In this document: positions 1 to 7,142 of the stretch, one piece after another
How positions within the stretch are numbered: the first letter of the stretch is position 1
How the letters are laid out: every line of letters begins with the position of its first letter
Assembly: GCA_045810285.1 (NCBI GenBank)
Contig: JBJMWE010000071.1
Span: 1 to 34,893, forward strand
DNA from: Scleromatobacter sp045810285
GTDB lineage: Bacteria; Pseudomonadota; Gammaproteobacteria; Burkholderiales; Burkholderiaceae_C
Direction: 5' to 3'
DNA length: 34,893 bases
Made by a program: the position numbers and the translations under genes
The notes under the pieces: model-generated
Databases searched by the model: none
Told to the model about the DNA's origin: nothing
The model's input: only the letters and a program-made list of their open reading frames with translations

Positions 1-41
1 CAATCGAGTACCGCGTCATCCTGCGCGCACTCGAGTACCGC

Positions 42-71
42 GTCATGCTGCGCGCAGTCGCAGGATCCACC
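42..71 (+). repeat. Dispersed hairpin repeat, copy 1
   Basis: The core folds as CCTGCG-CGCAGT-CGCAGG; this copy has ATGCTGCG in place of ATCCTGCG, so its left arm carries one mismatch. The same 29-30-base element recurs inverted at 130-159 and again at 9196-9224, more than 9 kb away, each time outside genes. This is the behaviour of a REP-like dispersed intergenic element. Confidence 0.7.
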
Positions 72-129
72 TCCGCCAACCCGCAGCCCCGCGTCTCCTA
101 ACTCGCGCCCCGACCACCGTCCCGGCAGG

Positions 130-159
130 GGTGGATCCTGCGACTGCGCGCAGGATGAC
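130..159 (-). repeat. Dispersed hairpin repeat, copy 2 (inverted)
   Basis: This is the reverse complement of the element at 42-71, with the consensus arms ATCCTGCG and CGCAGGAT intact. Copies 1 and 2 face each other across 58 bases, so the pair can itself form a long cruciform or an RNA hairpin. Confidence 0.7.
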
Positions 160-535
160 CGCCGTCGGGTACCGCGTCATCCTGCGCGCAATCGAGTACC
201 GCGTCATCCTGCGCGCAGAGTGCCCGCCAACCGCCGCCGGGTCGCCCATGCGTGCTTGCCGCAAGAAGCGCGCCCCGCGCGCGCCATGCATGAGTGCGAA
301 TTTCCGCCGCCCCGGAAGCGGTCACGCGATCACAGCGGGATCGGGCCAGGACGGAACGACCGCGGCGGCCCCGGAATTCACCGAATTCGTTGGGTGTTTA
401 CCCTCAAAATCGAGGCAAAGCCATGTCTCGAATCGTCCGACACTCGCTTCGCCCGTCAGCTCATTTCATTGATGCTGCCTGCAGATCGAGCGCCATCACT
501 TGATGTCCCGAATCGAACGGACACCATTTGTCACC

Positions 536-551
536 AGGTGTACGAATTGCC
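536..551 (+). promoter_or_regulatory. Possible sigma-54 (-24/-12) promoter of the PEP-CTERM gene
   Basis: AGGTGT-ACGAA-TTGC carries the essential GG (537-538) and GC (549-550) with exactly ten bases between them and a consensus TTGC at -12, but a poor -24 element. It would start RNA near 562, about 45 bases before the ATG. PEP-CTERM genes in several betaproteobacteria are reported to depend on RpoN with the PrsK/PrsR two-component pair, which makes the match more plausible. It remains a motif match only. Confidence 0.3.
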
Positions 552-562
552 CATTCGTTGCA

Positions 563-579
563 GCCGCCGATCGGGCGGC
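563..579 (+). other. Short stem-loop in the PEP-CTERM leader
   Basis: GCCGCC (563-568) and GGCGGC (574-579) form a six-base stem with a five-base loop, 27 bases before the start codon. If RNA starts near 562 the hairpin would sit at the very 5' end, a position that often protects mRNA. This function is inferred. Confidence 0.35.
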
Positions 580-606
580 AAAGATCGACAACATTCGGAG
601 ACTCCT

Positions 607-1128
607 ATGAAGCTGAAAGTCACTTGCCTGGCCCTCGGCCTCGCACTATCGACCTATGGTGCGGGTGCATTCGCGTCCACGACCGACTGGGGCACGCTGG
701 GCCCGGCCGGCGCGGCCGCGGTCGTCCTGGATCCGCCCGGCGCCATCGACGACATCTACACGTTCCTGCTGGCCGCCGAATCCGACGTGCCCGCGTACGC
801 GATCAAGTTCCTCGGCGAGGACACCAACATCGACAACGCCATGCTGTCGCTGTACTCCGGCGCCCCGGGCTCGTCGTCGCTCGTGGGCTCGTTCATGTTC
901 GACGAAGTGCAGCCCGGCACGACGATGACGTTCAAGGACCTCACCAGCGGTTCGTACTACCTCGAGGTCACCGGCACCGCCCTGCTCCTGGGCGGCGCCT
1001 ACGACATCAACGCCTCGGCGCAATCGCCGTCGCCGCCGCTGACCGTTCCCGAACCCGCCAACATGATGATGCTGCTGGCCGGCCTGGGCATGCTGGGCGT
1101 GGTCGCATCCCGCCGCAAGCGCGCCTGA
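607..1128 (+). CDS. FxDxF-type PEP-CTERM sorted exported protein
   Basis: A 173-residue exported protein probably processed by exosortase. A signal peptide (about 1-23, ending AGAFA) is followed by the start DWGTLGP and a patch GAIDDIYTF typical of the FxDxF subgroup, then an all-beta middle region. The C-terminus is the textbook sorting signal: VPEP at 147-150, a hydrophobic segment at about 153-168 and the basic tail RRKRA. The start at 607 is set by GGAG at 597-600, six bases upstream; the same frame stays open further left without another ribosome site. Such proteins are exported, cut at PEP by an exosortase and often glycosylated or linked to exopolysaccharide matrix and floc formation. 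No exosortase lies in this window. The specific role is unknown. Confidence 0.9.
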   Translation: MKLKVTCLALGLALSTYGAGAFASTTDWGTLGPAGAAAVVLDPPGAIDDIYTFLLAAESDVPAYAIKFLGEDTNIDNAMLSLYSGAPGSSSLVGSFMFDEVQPGTTMTFKDLTSGSYYLEVTGTALLLGGAYDINASAQSPSPPLTVPEPANMMMLLAGLGMLGVVASRRKRA

Positions 1129-1224
1129 GCCAGGCTGCCCCGGGCACTTGCAGGCCGGCCGAGGTCGAGGAGAGACTCCGGCTGGCCGCCCGTCGTCGGG
1201 GAACCGGGCGCGGCGCCGGCGCGC

Positions 1225-1678
1225 TCAGGGCGTGGGCGCGCGCTTCGGTTCCCACAGTTCGACCTTGTGGCCCTCCGGGTCGAGGATCCAGGCGAAGCGC
1301 CCGTTGTCGTCGTCGGCCTGCTTCACGATCTCCACGCCGCGCTCGCGCAGGCGCTCGAGCAGCGCGTCGAGGTCGTCCACCGCGTAGTCGATCATGAAGT
1401 CGCCGGCGGACGGGGCGAAGTAGCTGCTGGACGCCGCGAACGCGCTCCAGGCCGCGGCCGGCGGGTGCCCGGGCGCGTCGTAGCGCAAGGCGGCCCCGCC
1501 CCAGGCCTGCACCGGCAAGCCCAGCACGTCGCGGTACGGCGAGCGTCTTCGGGTCCCTGGCCTTGAAGAAGACGCCGCCGATGCCGGTGACGTGGCCGAC
1601 CGGTTGTTCCGGGGCGGCCCGTGCGCCGGCCGCGACGCAAGTGGCCAGGCACGCCGCCGCGATCGTTCGAAGGTCCAT
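1225..1678 (-). pseudogene. VOC-family (glyoxalase/bleomycin-resistance fold) protein, frameshifted
   Basis: The first 46 codons give an export signal (about 1-22, ending AGARA) and the VOC opening HVTGIGGVFFKARDPKTLA. Near 1535-1540 the frame breaks. The adjacent frame then continues YRDVLGLPVQAWGG and ends with the VOC second half (DPEGHKVELWEPK) at the stop at 1225. Homologues normally read K-T-L-A-x-W-Y-R-D-V-L-G-L here, so about five bases appear missing between LA and YRD. The start at 1678 is fixed by AAGGAG at 1684-1689. VOC proteins bind a metal with residues from both halves, so the break should inactivate the product unless it is a sequencing error. An exported VOC protein is itself uncommon. 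The substrate is unknown. Confidence 0.75.
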
Positions 1679-1683
1679 CAGCA

Positions 1684-1689
1684 CTCCTT
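1684..1689 (-). promoter_or_regulatory. Ribosome binding site of the VOC gene
   Basis: AAGGAG lies five bases before the ATG at 1678. It selects that start over an in-frame GTG at 1684, which overlaps the site itself. Confidence 0.6.
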
Positions 1690-1739
1690 GGGTGTCGGCA
1701 AGGCACGACTGCAGGCGCGAATGGTCCGCGCGGCACGCC

Positions 1740-2114
1740 TCAGGGCAGTGCGAGCCAGTACCTGGCGCACATCGCGGCGAAGAAGGCGCCGAACAGGCCG
1801 CCGGCGACGACGACGTCCCGCGGCGCTTCGGTCCCCTCCTCCGCGCCGCGCTGCAGGCCGACCACGACGCCCGCCGCCGTCATGGCGGCGACGTACGCCA
1901 TGAAGGACACCGGCAACCACGACGGCACGCCGTCCAGCGCCCGGCGCCAGACCATGAACGTGACGCCCGCCCACACGAACTCGAAGAATGCGAACCCGAC
2001 CGCCAGGCGCTCGACGCGCGGCCCGCGCGGCGTCCACAGCGCCCAGGCATCAGCGATCTGGGCGATGCCCACGCCGGTCGAACAGGCGAGCCAGGTCGCG
2101 CCGGAAAAGCTCAT
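1740..2114 (-). CDS. Four-helix integral membrane protein of unknown function
   Basis: A 124-residue protein with about four hydrophobic segments (roughly 3-23, 38-56, 65-87 and 100-121) separated by short charged loops and without a cleavable signal peptide. I do not recognise the family. It is the last gene of the leftward operon and starts three bases after the stop of the racemase gene, so the two are almost certainly translated from one message. Nothing in the sequence gives a catalytic function. Confidence that it is a real gene is high because of the spacing and the coherent hydrophobic pattern. Confidence 0.7.
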   Translation of the reverse strand: MSFSGATWLACSTGVGIAQIADAWALWTPRGPRVERLAVGFAFFEFVWAGVTFMVWRRALDGVPSWLPVSFMAYVAAMTAAGVVVGLQRGAEEGTEAPRDVVVAGGLFGAFFAAMCARYWLALP

Positions 2115-2117
2115 CGC

Positions 2118-3260
2118 TCAGGCGGATCGCGGGCCGACCAGGCGCGCGATCACGGCGTCGTCGAGGCCTGCTTCACGCAGGATCGCCTCGCTGTCCGCAC
2201 CGCGTTCGGGTACGGCACCGGGTATCCCGGACGGCGTGCCGGAAAAGCGCGGCGCCGGCGCCGCCTGCAGCACCCCGTCGCGCTCCGCGTACACGCCGCG
2301 CGCGGCCAGGTGCGGGTGCGCGAGCGCCTCGCGTGGCGTGAGCACGGGCGCGAAGCACGCGTCGCTGCCTTCGAGCAGGTCGACCCAGTGCGCGCGTGGC
2401 TGCGCCGCGAACAGCGCCGCCAGGCGTTCGCGCAGCCGCGGCCAGCGGCGGGCGTCGTACGCGTTGCGGAACTCGGGATCGTCGGCCAGCCCCAGTTTGG
2501 CCAAGAGCAGCGCGTTGAACTGCGGCTCCAGCGCCCCCACGGTCACGAACTGGCCGTCGGCGCACGCATAGGCGCCGTACCAGTGCGGGCCGTCGAGCAG
2601 GCCGAGGCCGCGCTCGAACGGCTGCCGGCCCGCCGCGTGCGCCGACAGCAGCAGGTTCATCAGGTTCGCGCTGCCGTCGACAATGGCGGCATCGACCACC
2701 TGCCCCGCGCCGGTCTGCCGCGCGGCGAGCAGTGCGGCCAGCACGCCCATCGCCAGGTACAGCGCGCCGCCGCCCAGGTCGCCCACCAGCGTCGGCGGCG
2801 CCATCGGCGGTTCGCCGGGGGCACCGGCGAACCACAGCGCGCCGGACAGCGCGATGTAGTTGATGTCGTGGCCCGCGGCCTGCGCCAGCGGGCCGTCCTG
2901 GCCCCAGCCGGTCATCCGGCCGTAGACCAGGCGCGGATTGCGCGCCAGGCAGGCGTCGGGGCCCAGGCCCAGGCGCTCCATCACGCCGGGGCGCATGCCC
3001 TCGACCAGCGCGTCGGCGCCGTCCACCAGCCGCAGCACCGCGTCGACGGCGGCCGGATCCTTCAGGTCGAGCGCGATCGAACGCTTGCCGCGGTGGACGA
3101 TCGCGTTCCTGCCGAGCGCCAGCGGATCGCCGCCGCCCGAGGCGCCGCGTTCGACCAGCACGACGTCCGCGCCCATGTCGGCCAGCAGCATGCCGCAGAA
3201 CGGCGCCGGGCCGAGGCCGGCGATCTCGACGACGCGCAGACCCGAGAGGACGCCGCCCAT
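2118..3260 (-). CDS. Alpha-methylacyl-CoA racemase (CaiB/BaiF family)
   Basis: A 380-residue member of the family III CoA-transferase fold. It opens with LSGLRVVEIAGLGPAPFCGM and continues with the family block HRGKRSIALDLK (57-68). The residues used by alpha-methylacyl-CoA racemases for proton abstraction are present: His131 in GHDINYIALSG, Asp161 in LVGDLGGG and Glu245 in VGALEPQF. This combination points to racemisation of 2-methyl-branched acyl-CoA thioesters rather than CoA transfer, a step needed before beta-oxidation of branched acids. I chose the ATG at 3260, seven bases after the preceding stop; the open frame extends further upstream but without family sequence. Why it sits in a selenium operon is unclear; a link to the acyl-CoA genes at the right end of the window is conceivable. 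Confidence 0.88.
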   Translation of the reverse strand: MGGVLSGLRVVEIAGLGPAPFCGMLLADMGADVVLVERGASGGGDPLALGRNAIVHRGKRSIALDLKDPAAVDAVLRLVDGADALVEGMRPGVMERLGLGPDACLARNPRLVYGRMTGWGQDGPLAQAAGHDINYIALSGALWFAGAPGEPPMAPPTLVGDLGGGALYLAMGVLAALLAARQTGAGQVVDAAIVDGSANLMNLLLSAHAAGRQPFERGLGLLDGPHWYGAYACADGQFVTVGALEPQFNALLLAKLGLADDPEFRNAYDARRWPRLRERLAALFAAQPRAHWVDLLEGSDACFAPVLTPREALAHPHLAARGVYAERDGVLQAAPAPRFSGTPSGIPGAVPERGADSEAILREAGLDDAVIARLVGPRSA

Positions 3261-3267
3261 CACCGCC

Positions 3268-3525
3268 TCACGGCTTCGGTTGCCGGGCCAGCGGCGCCCA
3301 GTGCAGCACGCCGAACAGCAGCGCCAGCACGACGCTCGCGCCCATCGAGCCCTTGTAGCGATGCAGGAACCGGTAGGCGAACAACAGCTCCAGCGCATGC
3401 AGGCCGACCAGCGCGATCGTGACGATGGCCGCCGCGGCCGCGAGCGGGCCGTGGATCAGGCCGGTGAAGGCGGCGATGCCCAGCGCGTAGGCGAGCAGGC
3501 AGCCGATTCTCATGACGAGGTTCAT
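3268..3525 (-). CDS. Small membrane protein, DUF1145-like
   Basis: 85 residues with three hydrophobic segments (about 5-22, 27-50 and 62-78) and a short basic linker RFLHRYKG. The size, the pattern and the LHALELLFAYRF segment resemble the DUF1145 group (E. coli YhhL type), but this is a judgement by eye. It begins seven bases after the mnmH stop and ends seven bases before the racemase start, so it is cotranscribed. Two ATG codons, at 3525 and four codons later, are both possible starts. Function unknown. Confidence 0.65.
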   Translation of the reverse strand: MNLVMRIGCLLAYALGIAAFTGLIHGPLAAAAAIVTIALVGLHALELLFAYRFLHRYKGSMGASVVLALLFGVLHWAPLARQPKP

Positions 3526-3532
3526 CGAGGGT

Positions 3533-4603
3533 TCACTCCAGGGCGATCAGGCGACGCGCGGCGTCGGCCAGCGCGTCGGGGGCGAGCGAATCGAGCTCGA
3601 GGCGATTGGCGCCGTCGCCGGGGCCGAACTCGCGCGTGGTCGAGCGCGTGTAGCAAGGGTCGTAGTGCGCGGTCATCAGGCGCTCGAACAGCTCGTCGAC
3701 CGAACCCGCGTCGGCCAGCGCCTGCCAGCGCGCCATCTCCTCCCCGCCCACGACCGGCTTGAGCGCGGCGAGCCTGGCCACCATGGCCTTCGGGTCGACC
3801 GCGAAATGCGCATACTCCTCGCGGCAGTGGCGCACGCGCTCGGGCATCGGCACGGCCAGGTGCAGCGCGCGGGCGCGACGCATCGCCGCGGTGAGCTCGT
3901 CCGGCACGAGCAGGCGCCCGACCTTGCGGCTCTCCGCCTCCACCCAGACGGGGCGCGCCGGGTCGAAGCGGCGCAGTGCGTCCAGCAGCGCCGAGTCGAA
4001 GTTCTTCTGCGTGGGCTGCGGCTCGCCGGGCAGGTCGCCCAGCAGCGAGCCGCGATGCTTGGCGATGCCTTCGAGATCGAGCGCCTGCGCACCCTGGCGC
4101 GCGAGCTCGTGCAGCAGGCGCGTCTTGCCGCAGTTGGTGGGGCCGCACAGAACGCGGTAGTCCAGGCGCTGCGGCAGCACGGCGAGCGAATCGCGCACCC
4201 ATTGGCGATAGCGCTTCCAGCCGCCGGGCACCACGTCGACGGTGAAGCCGATCAGGCGCAGGTTGCTCGCCCACAGCGCGCTGCGCTTGCCGCCGCGGAA
4301 GCAGTAGACGAGGAAGCGATCGGTGGTCCTGTAGCGCGAGATCAGGTCGGCCGTGTGCCTGGCAAGATTGCGGAACGAGTGCTGCGCGCCGATCAGGTAG
4401 GCGGCGTGCTGGTCCGTCTTGTACTGGATGCCGACCTCGGCGAACTCCGCGTCGTCGACCACCGGCAGGTTCACGGCGCCGGGCACGTGGTCTTCCGCGT
4501 ACTCGTGCGGCGAGCGCGCGTCGATGATCAGGGCGTACTGGTCGAACGGCAGCGGGGCCAGCGACGAGGTGTCGACCGGCGGAACTTCCTGCGGGGGATT
4601 CAT
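3533..4603 (-). CDS. mnmH: tRNA 2-selenouridine synthase
   Basis: A 356-residue enzyme that replaces sulfur by selenium at the wobble 2-thiouridine of glutamate, lysine and glutamine tRNAs, using selenophosphate and a geranylated intermediate. The N-terminal rhodanese domain (about 15-135) carries the catalytic cysteine Cys101 in VYCFRGGKRSALWASNL. The C-terminal part has a P-loop GPTNCGKT (154-161), the expected two-domain order, and the length is normal. The start at 4603 gives the usual short lead-in to the rhodanese domain. It lies 14 bases downstream of an ABC permease gene and in the same operon as a complete importer; selD, which makes its substrate, is divergent from the far end of that operon. 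Residue 158 in the P-loop is cysteine, slightly unusual. Also known as ybbB or selU. Confidence 0.95.
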   Translation of the reverse strand: MNPPQEVPPVDTSSLAPLPFDQYALIIDARSPHEYAEDHVPGAVNLPVVDDAEFAEVGIQYKTDQHAAYLIGAQHSFRNLARHTADLISRYRTTDRFLVYCFRGGKRSALWASNLRLIGFTVDVVPGGWKRYRQWVRDSLAVLPQRLDYRVLCGPTNCGKTRLLHELARQGAQALDLEGIAKHRGSLLGDLPGEPQPTQKNFDSALLDALRRFDPARPVWVEAESRKVGRLLVPDELTAAMRRARALHLAVPMPERVRHCREEYAHFAVDPKAMVARLAALKPVVGGEEMARWQALADAGSVDELFERLMTAHYDPCYTRSTTREFGPGDGANRLELDSLAPDALADAARRLIALE

Positions 4604-4617
4604 CGCGTCATTCTCGG

Positions 4618-5406
4618 TCAATGCGGCTGCGCGCTGAGCGAGCGCCGCGCCCAGCCGCTGAGCGCATCGTCGCCGAGCACGAGCAAGGTCATCGCGACCA
4701 GCACGGTGGCCGCCTGCCCCTGCTGGAACAGCGACAGGTGGAAATACAGCATCTGCCCGAGCCCGCCGCCGCCCACGAAGCCCAGGATGGTGGCCATGCG
4801 GATGTTCATCTCCCAGCGATAGAGCGTGTAGCCCAGGCACTGCGGCGCGATGAGCGGCAGCGTGCCGTAGGCGAAGCGGGCGACACGGCCGGCGCCCAGG
4901 TCGCGCAGCGCCGCCTCGGGCGTGGGCGACGCGTTCTCCAGGCTCTCGGCGAACAGGCGGCCCAGCACGCCGGTGGTGTGCAGTGCGAGCGCGAGCGTGC
5001 CCGCGAACGGCCCCAGGCCCGCGGCCAGCACCATCAGTGCGGCCCAGACGAGCTCGGGCACGCTGCGCAGCGCGTTGAGCGCGAGGCGCGCCAGCCATTG
5101 CGGCGCGCGCCCCAGCCGGCCCGCGGCCGGCAGCGCGAGCAGGCCGCCGAACACCACGGGGATCGCGGTGCCCAGCAACGACACCGCCAGCGTCTGCAGC
5201 GCTGCCACGCCCACCTGGCGCAGGAAGGCCGGCGACAGGTCGGGCGGGAAGAACTCGACGACGAAGCGCGCCATGCGACCGCGCGCGCCGGCCTCGAACA
5301 GGCTGCCGAAGTCGACCGCCAAGTAGTGGAAGCTCGCGGCGACCGCCAGGACGATGGCGGCGAGGCAGGCCAGTCCCGCTCCTCGATGGCTGCGCGCTTC
5401 CGTCAT
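4618..5406 (-). CDS. PhnE-like ABC transporter permease 1 (putative selenium-oxyanion importer)
   Basis: A 262-residue inner-membrane permease of the binding-protein-dependent type. It has about six hydrophobic segments, a central SVPELVWA block and the cytoplasmic coupling loop around ESLENASPTPEAALRDLGAG, with the phosphonate-permease ending YRWEMNIRMATILGFVGGGGLGQ. The ATG at 5406 is preferred; an in-frame TTG at 5451 would add 15 residues and overlap the previous gene. It is paired with the second permease at 5444-6283, which suggests a heterodimeric channel. Because it is sandwiched in an operon with mnmH and divergent from selD, I infer a selenium oxyanion as cargo rather than phosphonate; no C-P lyase gene is present. 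Confidence 0.88.
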   Translation of the reverse strand: MTEARSHRGAGLACLAAIVLAVAASFHYLAVDFGSLFEAGARGRMARFVVEFFPPDLSPAFLRQVGVAALQTLAVSLLGTAIPVVFGGLLALPAAGRLGRAPQWLARLALNALRSVPELVWAALMVLAAGLGPFAGTLALALHTTGVLGRLFAESLENASPTPEAALRDLGAGRVARFAYGTLPLIAPQCLGYTLYRWEMNIRMATILGFVGGGGLGQMLYFHLSLFQQGQAATVLVAMTLLVLGDDALSGWARRSLSAQPH

Positions 5407-5443
5407 TGGCGCTCGTCCCGCAAGCAGGCTGACACAGGATGTC

Positions 5444-6283
5444 TCATGCAAGCACCTTGCGCAGCGCCAGGCTGATCGCGTCGGCCAGCAGCACCAGCGC
5501 GAAGAACACGAGCGAGATGCTGCTCGCCTCGGCCGGCACGAAGCCCTTGATCGCCTGGTCCATGAGCTGCCCCAGGCCGCCCGCCCCCACGAAGCCCATC
5601 ACCACCGCGGCGCGCACCGCGCATTCCCAGCGGTAGACCGTGTAGGAGACGAGCTCGTCGGCCGCCAGCGGCAGCAGGCCGAAGCACAGCGCGGCCAGGC
5701 GCCCGCTGCCGGCCTGCAGCAGCGCGCGCGCGGGGCGGACGTCGGCCGATTCGAGGATCTCCGAATACACCTTGGCCAGCATGCCGCCGTAGGTGATGGC
5801 CAGCGCGAGCACGCCGGCCGCCGGCCCCAGCCCGGAGGCGCGCACGAACAGCAGCGCCCACACGATCTCGGGCACGGAGCGCAGCAGCACCGTCACCGTC
5901 CGCACGGCCTGGCGCAGCACGCGTCCGCGCCAGCGGCCGTCGGCAGGGCCGATCGATGCGACCGACAGCGAGCGCGTCGCGGCGATGGCCAGCGGCACCG
6001 CGATCAGGAAGGCCAGCGCGATGCCGGCGGTGGCGATCGCCAGGGTGGTCAACGTGGCCGTCGCCAGTTCGCGCAGGAACTCGGGCGCGATCGACGGCGG
6101 CAGGTAGCCGGCCAGGAACGTGCCCAGCACCTTGAGGTTGGACGGCGCCAGCAGCGTCGCGGGATGGAAGCCGGCCAGCCGGCCCAGCGGCCACAGCAGC
6201 ACGAGCGCGGTGATCGCCCAGGCCAGGCGGCGAGCGGCCGCCGGATCGCGCAGCGAGGGGCGCATCGCGGCCACGGCGCTCAT
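5444..6283 (-). CDS. PhnE-like ABC transporter permease 2 (putative selenium-oxyanion importer)
   Basis: A 279-residue inner-membrane permease homologous to its neighbour. It shares RSVPEIVWALLFVRASGLGP, the coupling loop YSEILESADVRPARALLQAGSG and the ending YRWECAVRAAVVMGFVGAGGLGQLMDQ. About six hydrophobic segments are present. The ATG at 6283 begins MSAVAAM, 52 bases after the ATPase stop; an ATG six codons later is possible. Two divergent permease genes side by side is a common arrangement in phosphonate/phosphite-type importers, which bind tetrahedral oxyanions. The cargo is inferred from the selenium neighbours. Confidence 0.88.
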   Translation of the reverse strand: MSAVAAMRPSLRDPAAARRLAWAITALVLLWPLGRLAGFHPATLLAPSNLKVLGTFLAGYLPPSIAPEFLRELATATLTTLAIATAGIALAFLIAVPLAIAATRSLSVASIGPADGRWRGRVLRQAVRTVTVLLRSVPEIVWALLFVRASGLGPAAGVLALAITYGGMLAKVYSEILESADVRPARALLQAGSGRLAALCFGLLPLAADELVSYTVYRWECAVRAAVVMGFVGAGGLGQLMDQAIKGFVPAEASSISLVFFALVLLADAISLALRKVLA

Positions 6284-6335
6284 CCGACCGCCCTCGGGCG
6301 CGCGGGCCCCGCGCCTTCGATCGTCCCGGCGATGC

Positions 6336-7142
6336 TCATGCCGAGCCCAGCGGCAGCGTGACATGCGGCAGCGATTGCACCGGCCGCTCGCGCTCGGCCG
6401 CCACCTCGCCCGCGTACAGCGCCGCCAGGCGTTCGGGCGTGACCTGCGCGGCCGGCAGGTCGAACATCACCGCGCCGTCGCGCACGCCGACGATGCGCGG
6501 GAACCAGCGCAGCGCGAGGTCGACCGCGTGCAGCGACGCGACGCAGGTGGCGCCGGCCGACGCGCTGTAGGCCACGAGCTCGCGCAGCACGGTGTCCGCG
6601 GTGGTGGCGTCCAGCGCGGACACGGGCTCGTCGGCCAGCAGCAGGCGCGGCGCCTGGTACAGCGTGCGCGCCACGGCCACGCGCTGCAACTGGCCGCCGG
6701 ACAGCTGGTCGCAGCGCTCGAACAGCCGCTCCGCGAGCCCGACGCGCGCGAGCGCGTCACGCGCGCCCGCCGCGTCCGCGGGGGCGACCCACGAGCGCAG
6801 CGCGCGGCCCACGCTCCATTGGCCCAGGCGCCCGGCCAGCACCGCGGTGACCACGCGCTGGCGCGGCGGGATCGGCGGCGCCTGGTGCACGAAGCCCACG
6901 CGCGAACGCAAGGCCTTCAGCGCACCCGCGCCCAGCGTCCATGCGTCGGCCTCGAGCACGTTCGCGCGGCCCTCCGTGGGCCGCAGCGACGCCGCCGCCA
7001 CGCGCAGCAGCGTCGTCTTGCCGGCGCCCGAGGGCCCGATCAGCGCGACGCGCTCGCCCGCCGCGACCACCAGGTCGACGCCCGCCAGCGCGCGGCGCCC
7101 GTTCGCGTGGACGACGCCGACCTTGTCCAGATGCAGGGTCAC
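6336..7142 (-). CDS. PhnC-like ABC transporter ATP-binding protein (putative selenium-oxyanion importer)
   Basis: A 268-residue ATPase that powers the importer. It has Walker A GPSGAGKT (36-43), a Q-loop at FVHQAPP, signature LSGGQ (147-151) and Walker B LLLADEP (167-173). The start is GTG at 7142, directly after the TAA stop of the binding-protein gene with no gap, so translation is coupled. The roughly 35-residue C-terminal tail after the ATPase core (AAQVTPERLAALYAGE onward) matches the length seen in PhnC-type proteins. It has the neighbours expected for a complete binding protein, ATPase and two-permease importer. Confidence 0.9.
   Translation of the reverse strand: MTLHLDKVGVVHANGRRALAGVDLVVAAGERVALIGPSGAGKTTLLRVAAASLRPTEGRANVLEADAWTLGAGALKALRSRVGFVHQAPPIPPRQRVVTAVLAGRLGQWSVGRALRSWVAPADAAGARDALARVGLAERLFERCDQLSGGQLQRVAVARTLYQAPRLLLADEPVSALDATTADTVLRELVAYSASAGATCVASLHAVDLALRWFPRIVGVRDGAVMFDLPAAQVTPERLAALYAGEVAAERERPVQSLPHVTLPLGSA

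Larger units (their letters stand above)
9..217. repeat. Direct repeats with 27-bp period, in two pairs
   Basis: A 21-base sequence starting TACCGCGTCATCCTGCGCGC occurs at 9-29, 36-56 (one mismatch, CATGCTG), 170-190 and 197-217. Within each pair the period is exactly 27 bases, the remaining six being mostly atcgag. The core GTCATCCTGCGCGCA is also the left half of the hairpin repeat at 42-71, 130-159 and 9196-9224, so these are probably truncated or duplicated copies of that dispersed element. There are no spacers of CRISPR type. Confidence 0.75.
1..606. other. Long intergenic region upstream of the PEP-CTERM gene
   Basis: No convincing gene is seen. The first 217 bases hold four copies of a 21-base direct repeat and two oppositely oriented hairpin repeats, listed separately. 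Bases 240-530 contain only short overlapping open frames with no ribosome site or recognisable product. The last 75 bases hold a possible sigma-54 promoter, a short stem-loop and the ribosome binding site of the PEP-CTERM gene. Confidence 0.7.

Noticed and set aside
1..217. Repeats at the left end as a CRISPR array
   Set aside because: The copies are in pairs with six-base intervals and one is inverted and hairpin-forming. There are no unique spacers of 30 bases and no cas genes.
415..422. GCAAAGCC upstream of the PEP-CTERM gene as part of a cyclic di-GMP (GEMM) riboswitch
   Set aside because: Only this eight-base block matches. The first half with the GNAA loop and the receptor and the rest of the pairing elements are missing.
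220..606. A longer PEP-CTERM reading frame starting at 220
   Set aside because: The added residues are Arg/Pro-rich without a signal peptide. The signal peptide begins exactly at 607, where a ribosome site is present.
5407..5451. TTG start for permease 1 with overlap of the preceding gene
   Set aside because: It would add 15 residues unlike a permease N-terminus. The ATGA at the preceding stop is in a different frame, so it does not support coupling at that point.
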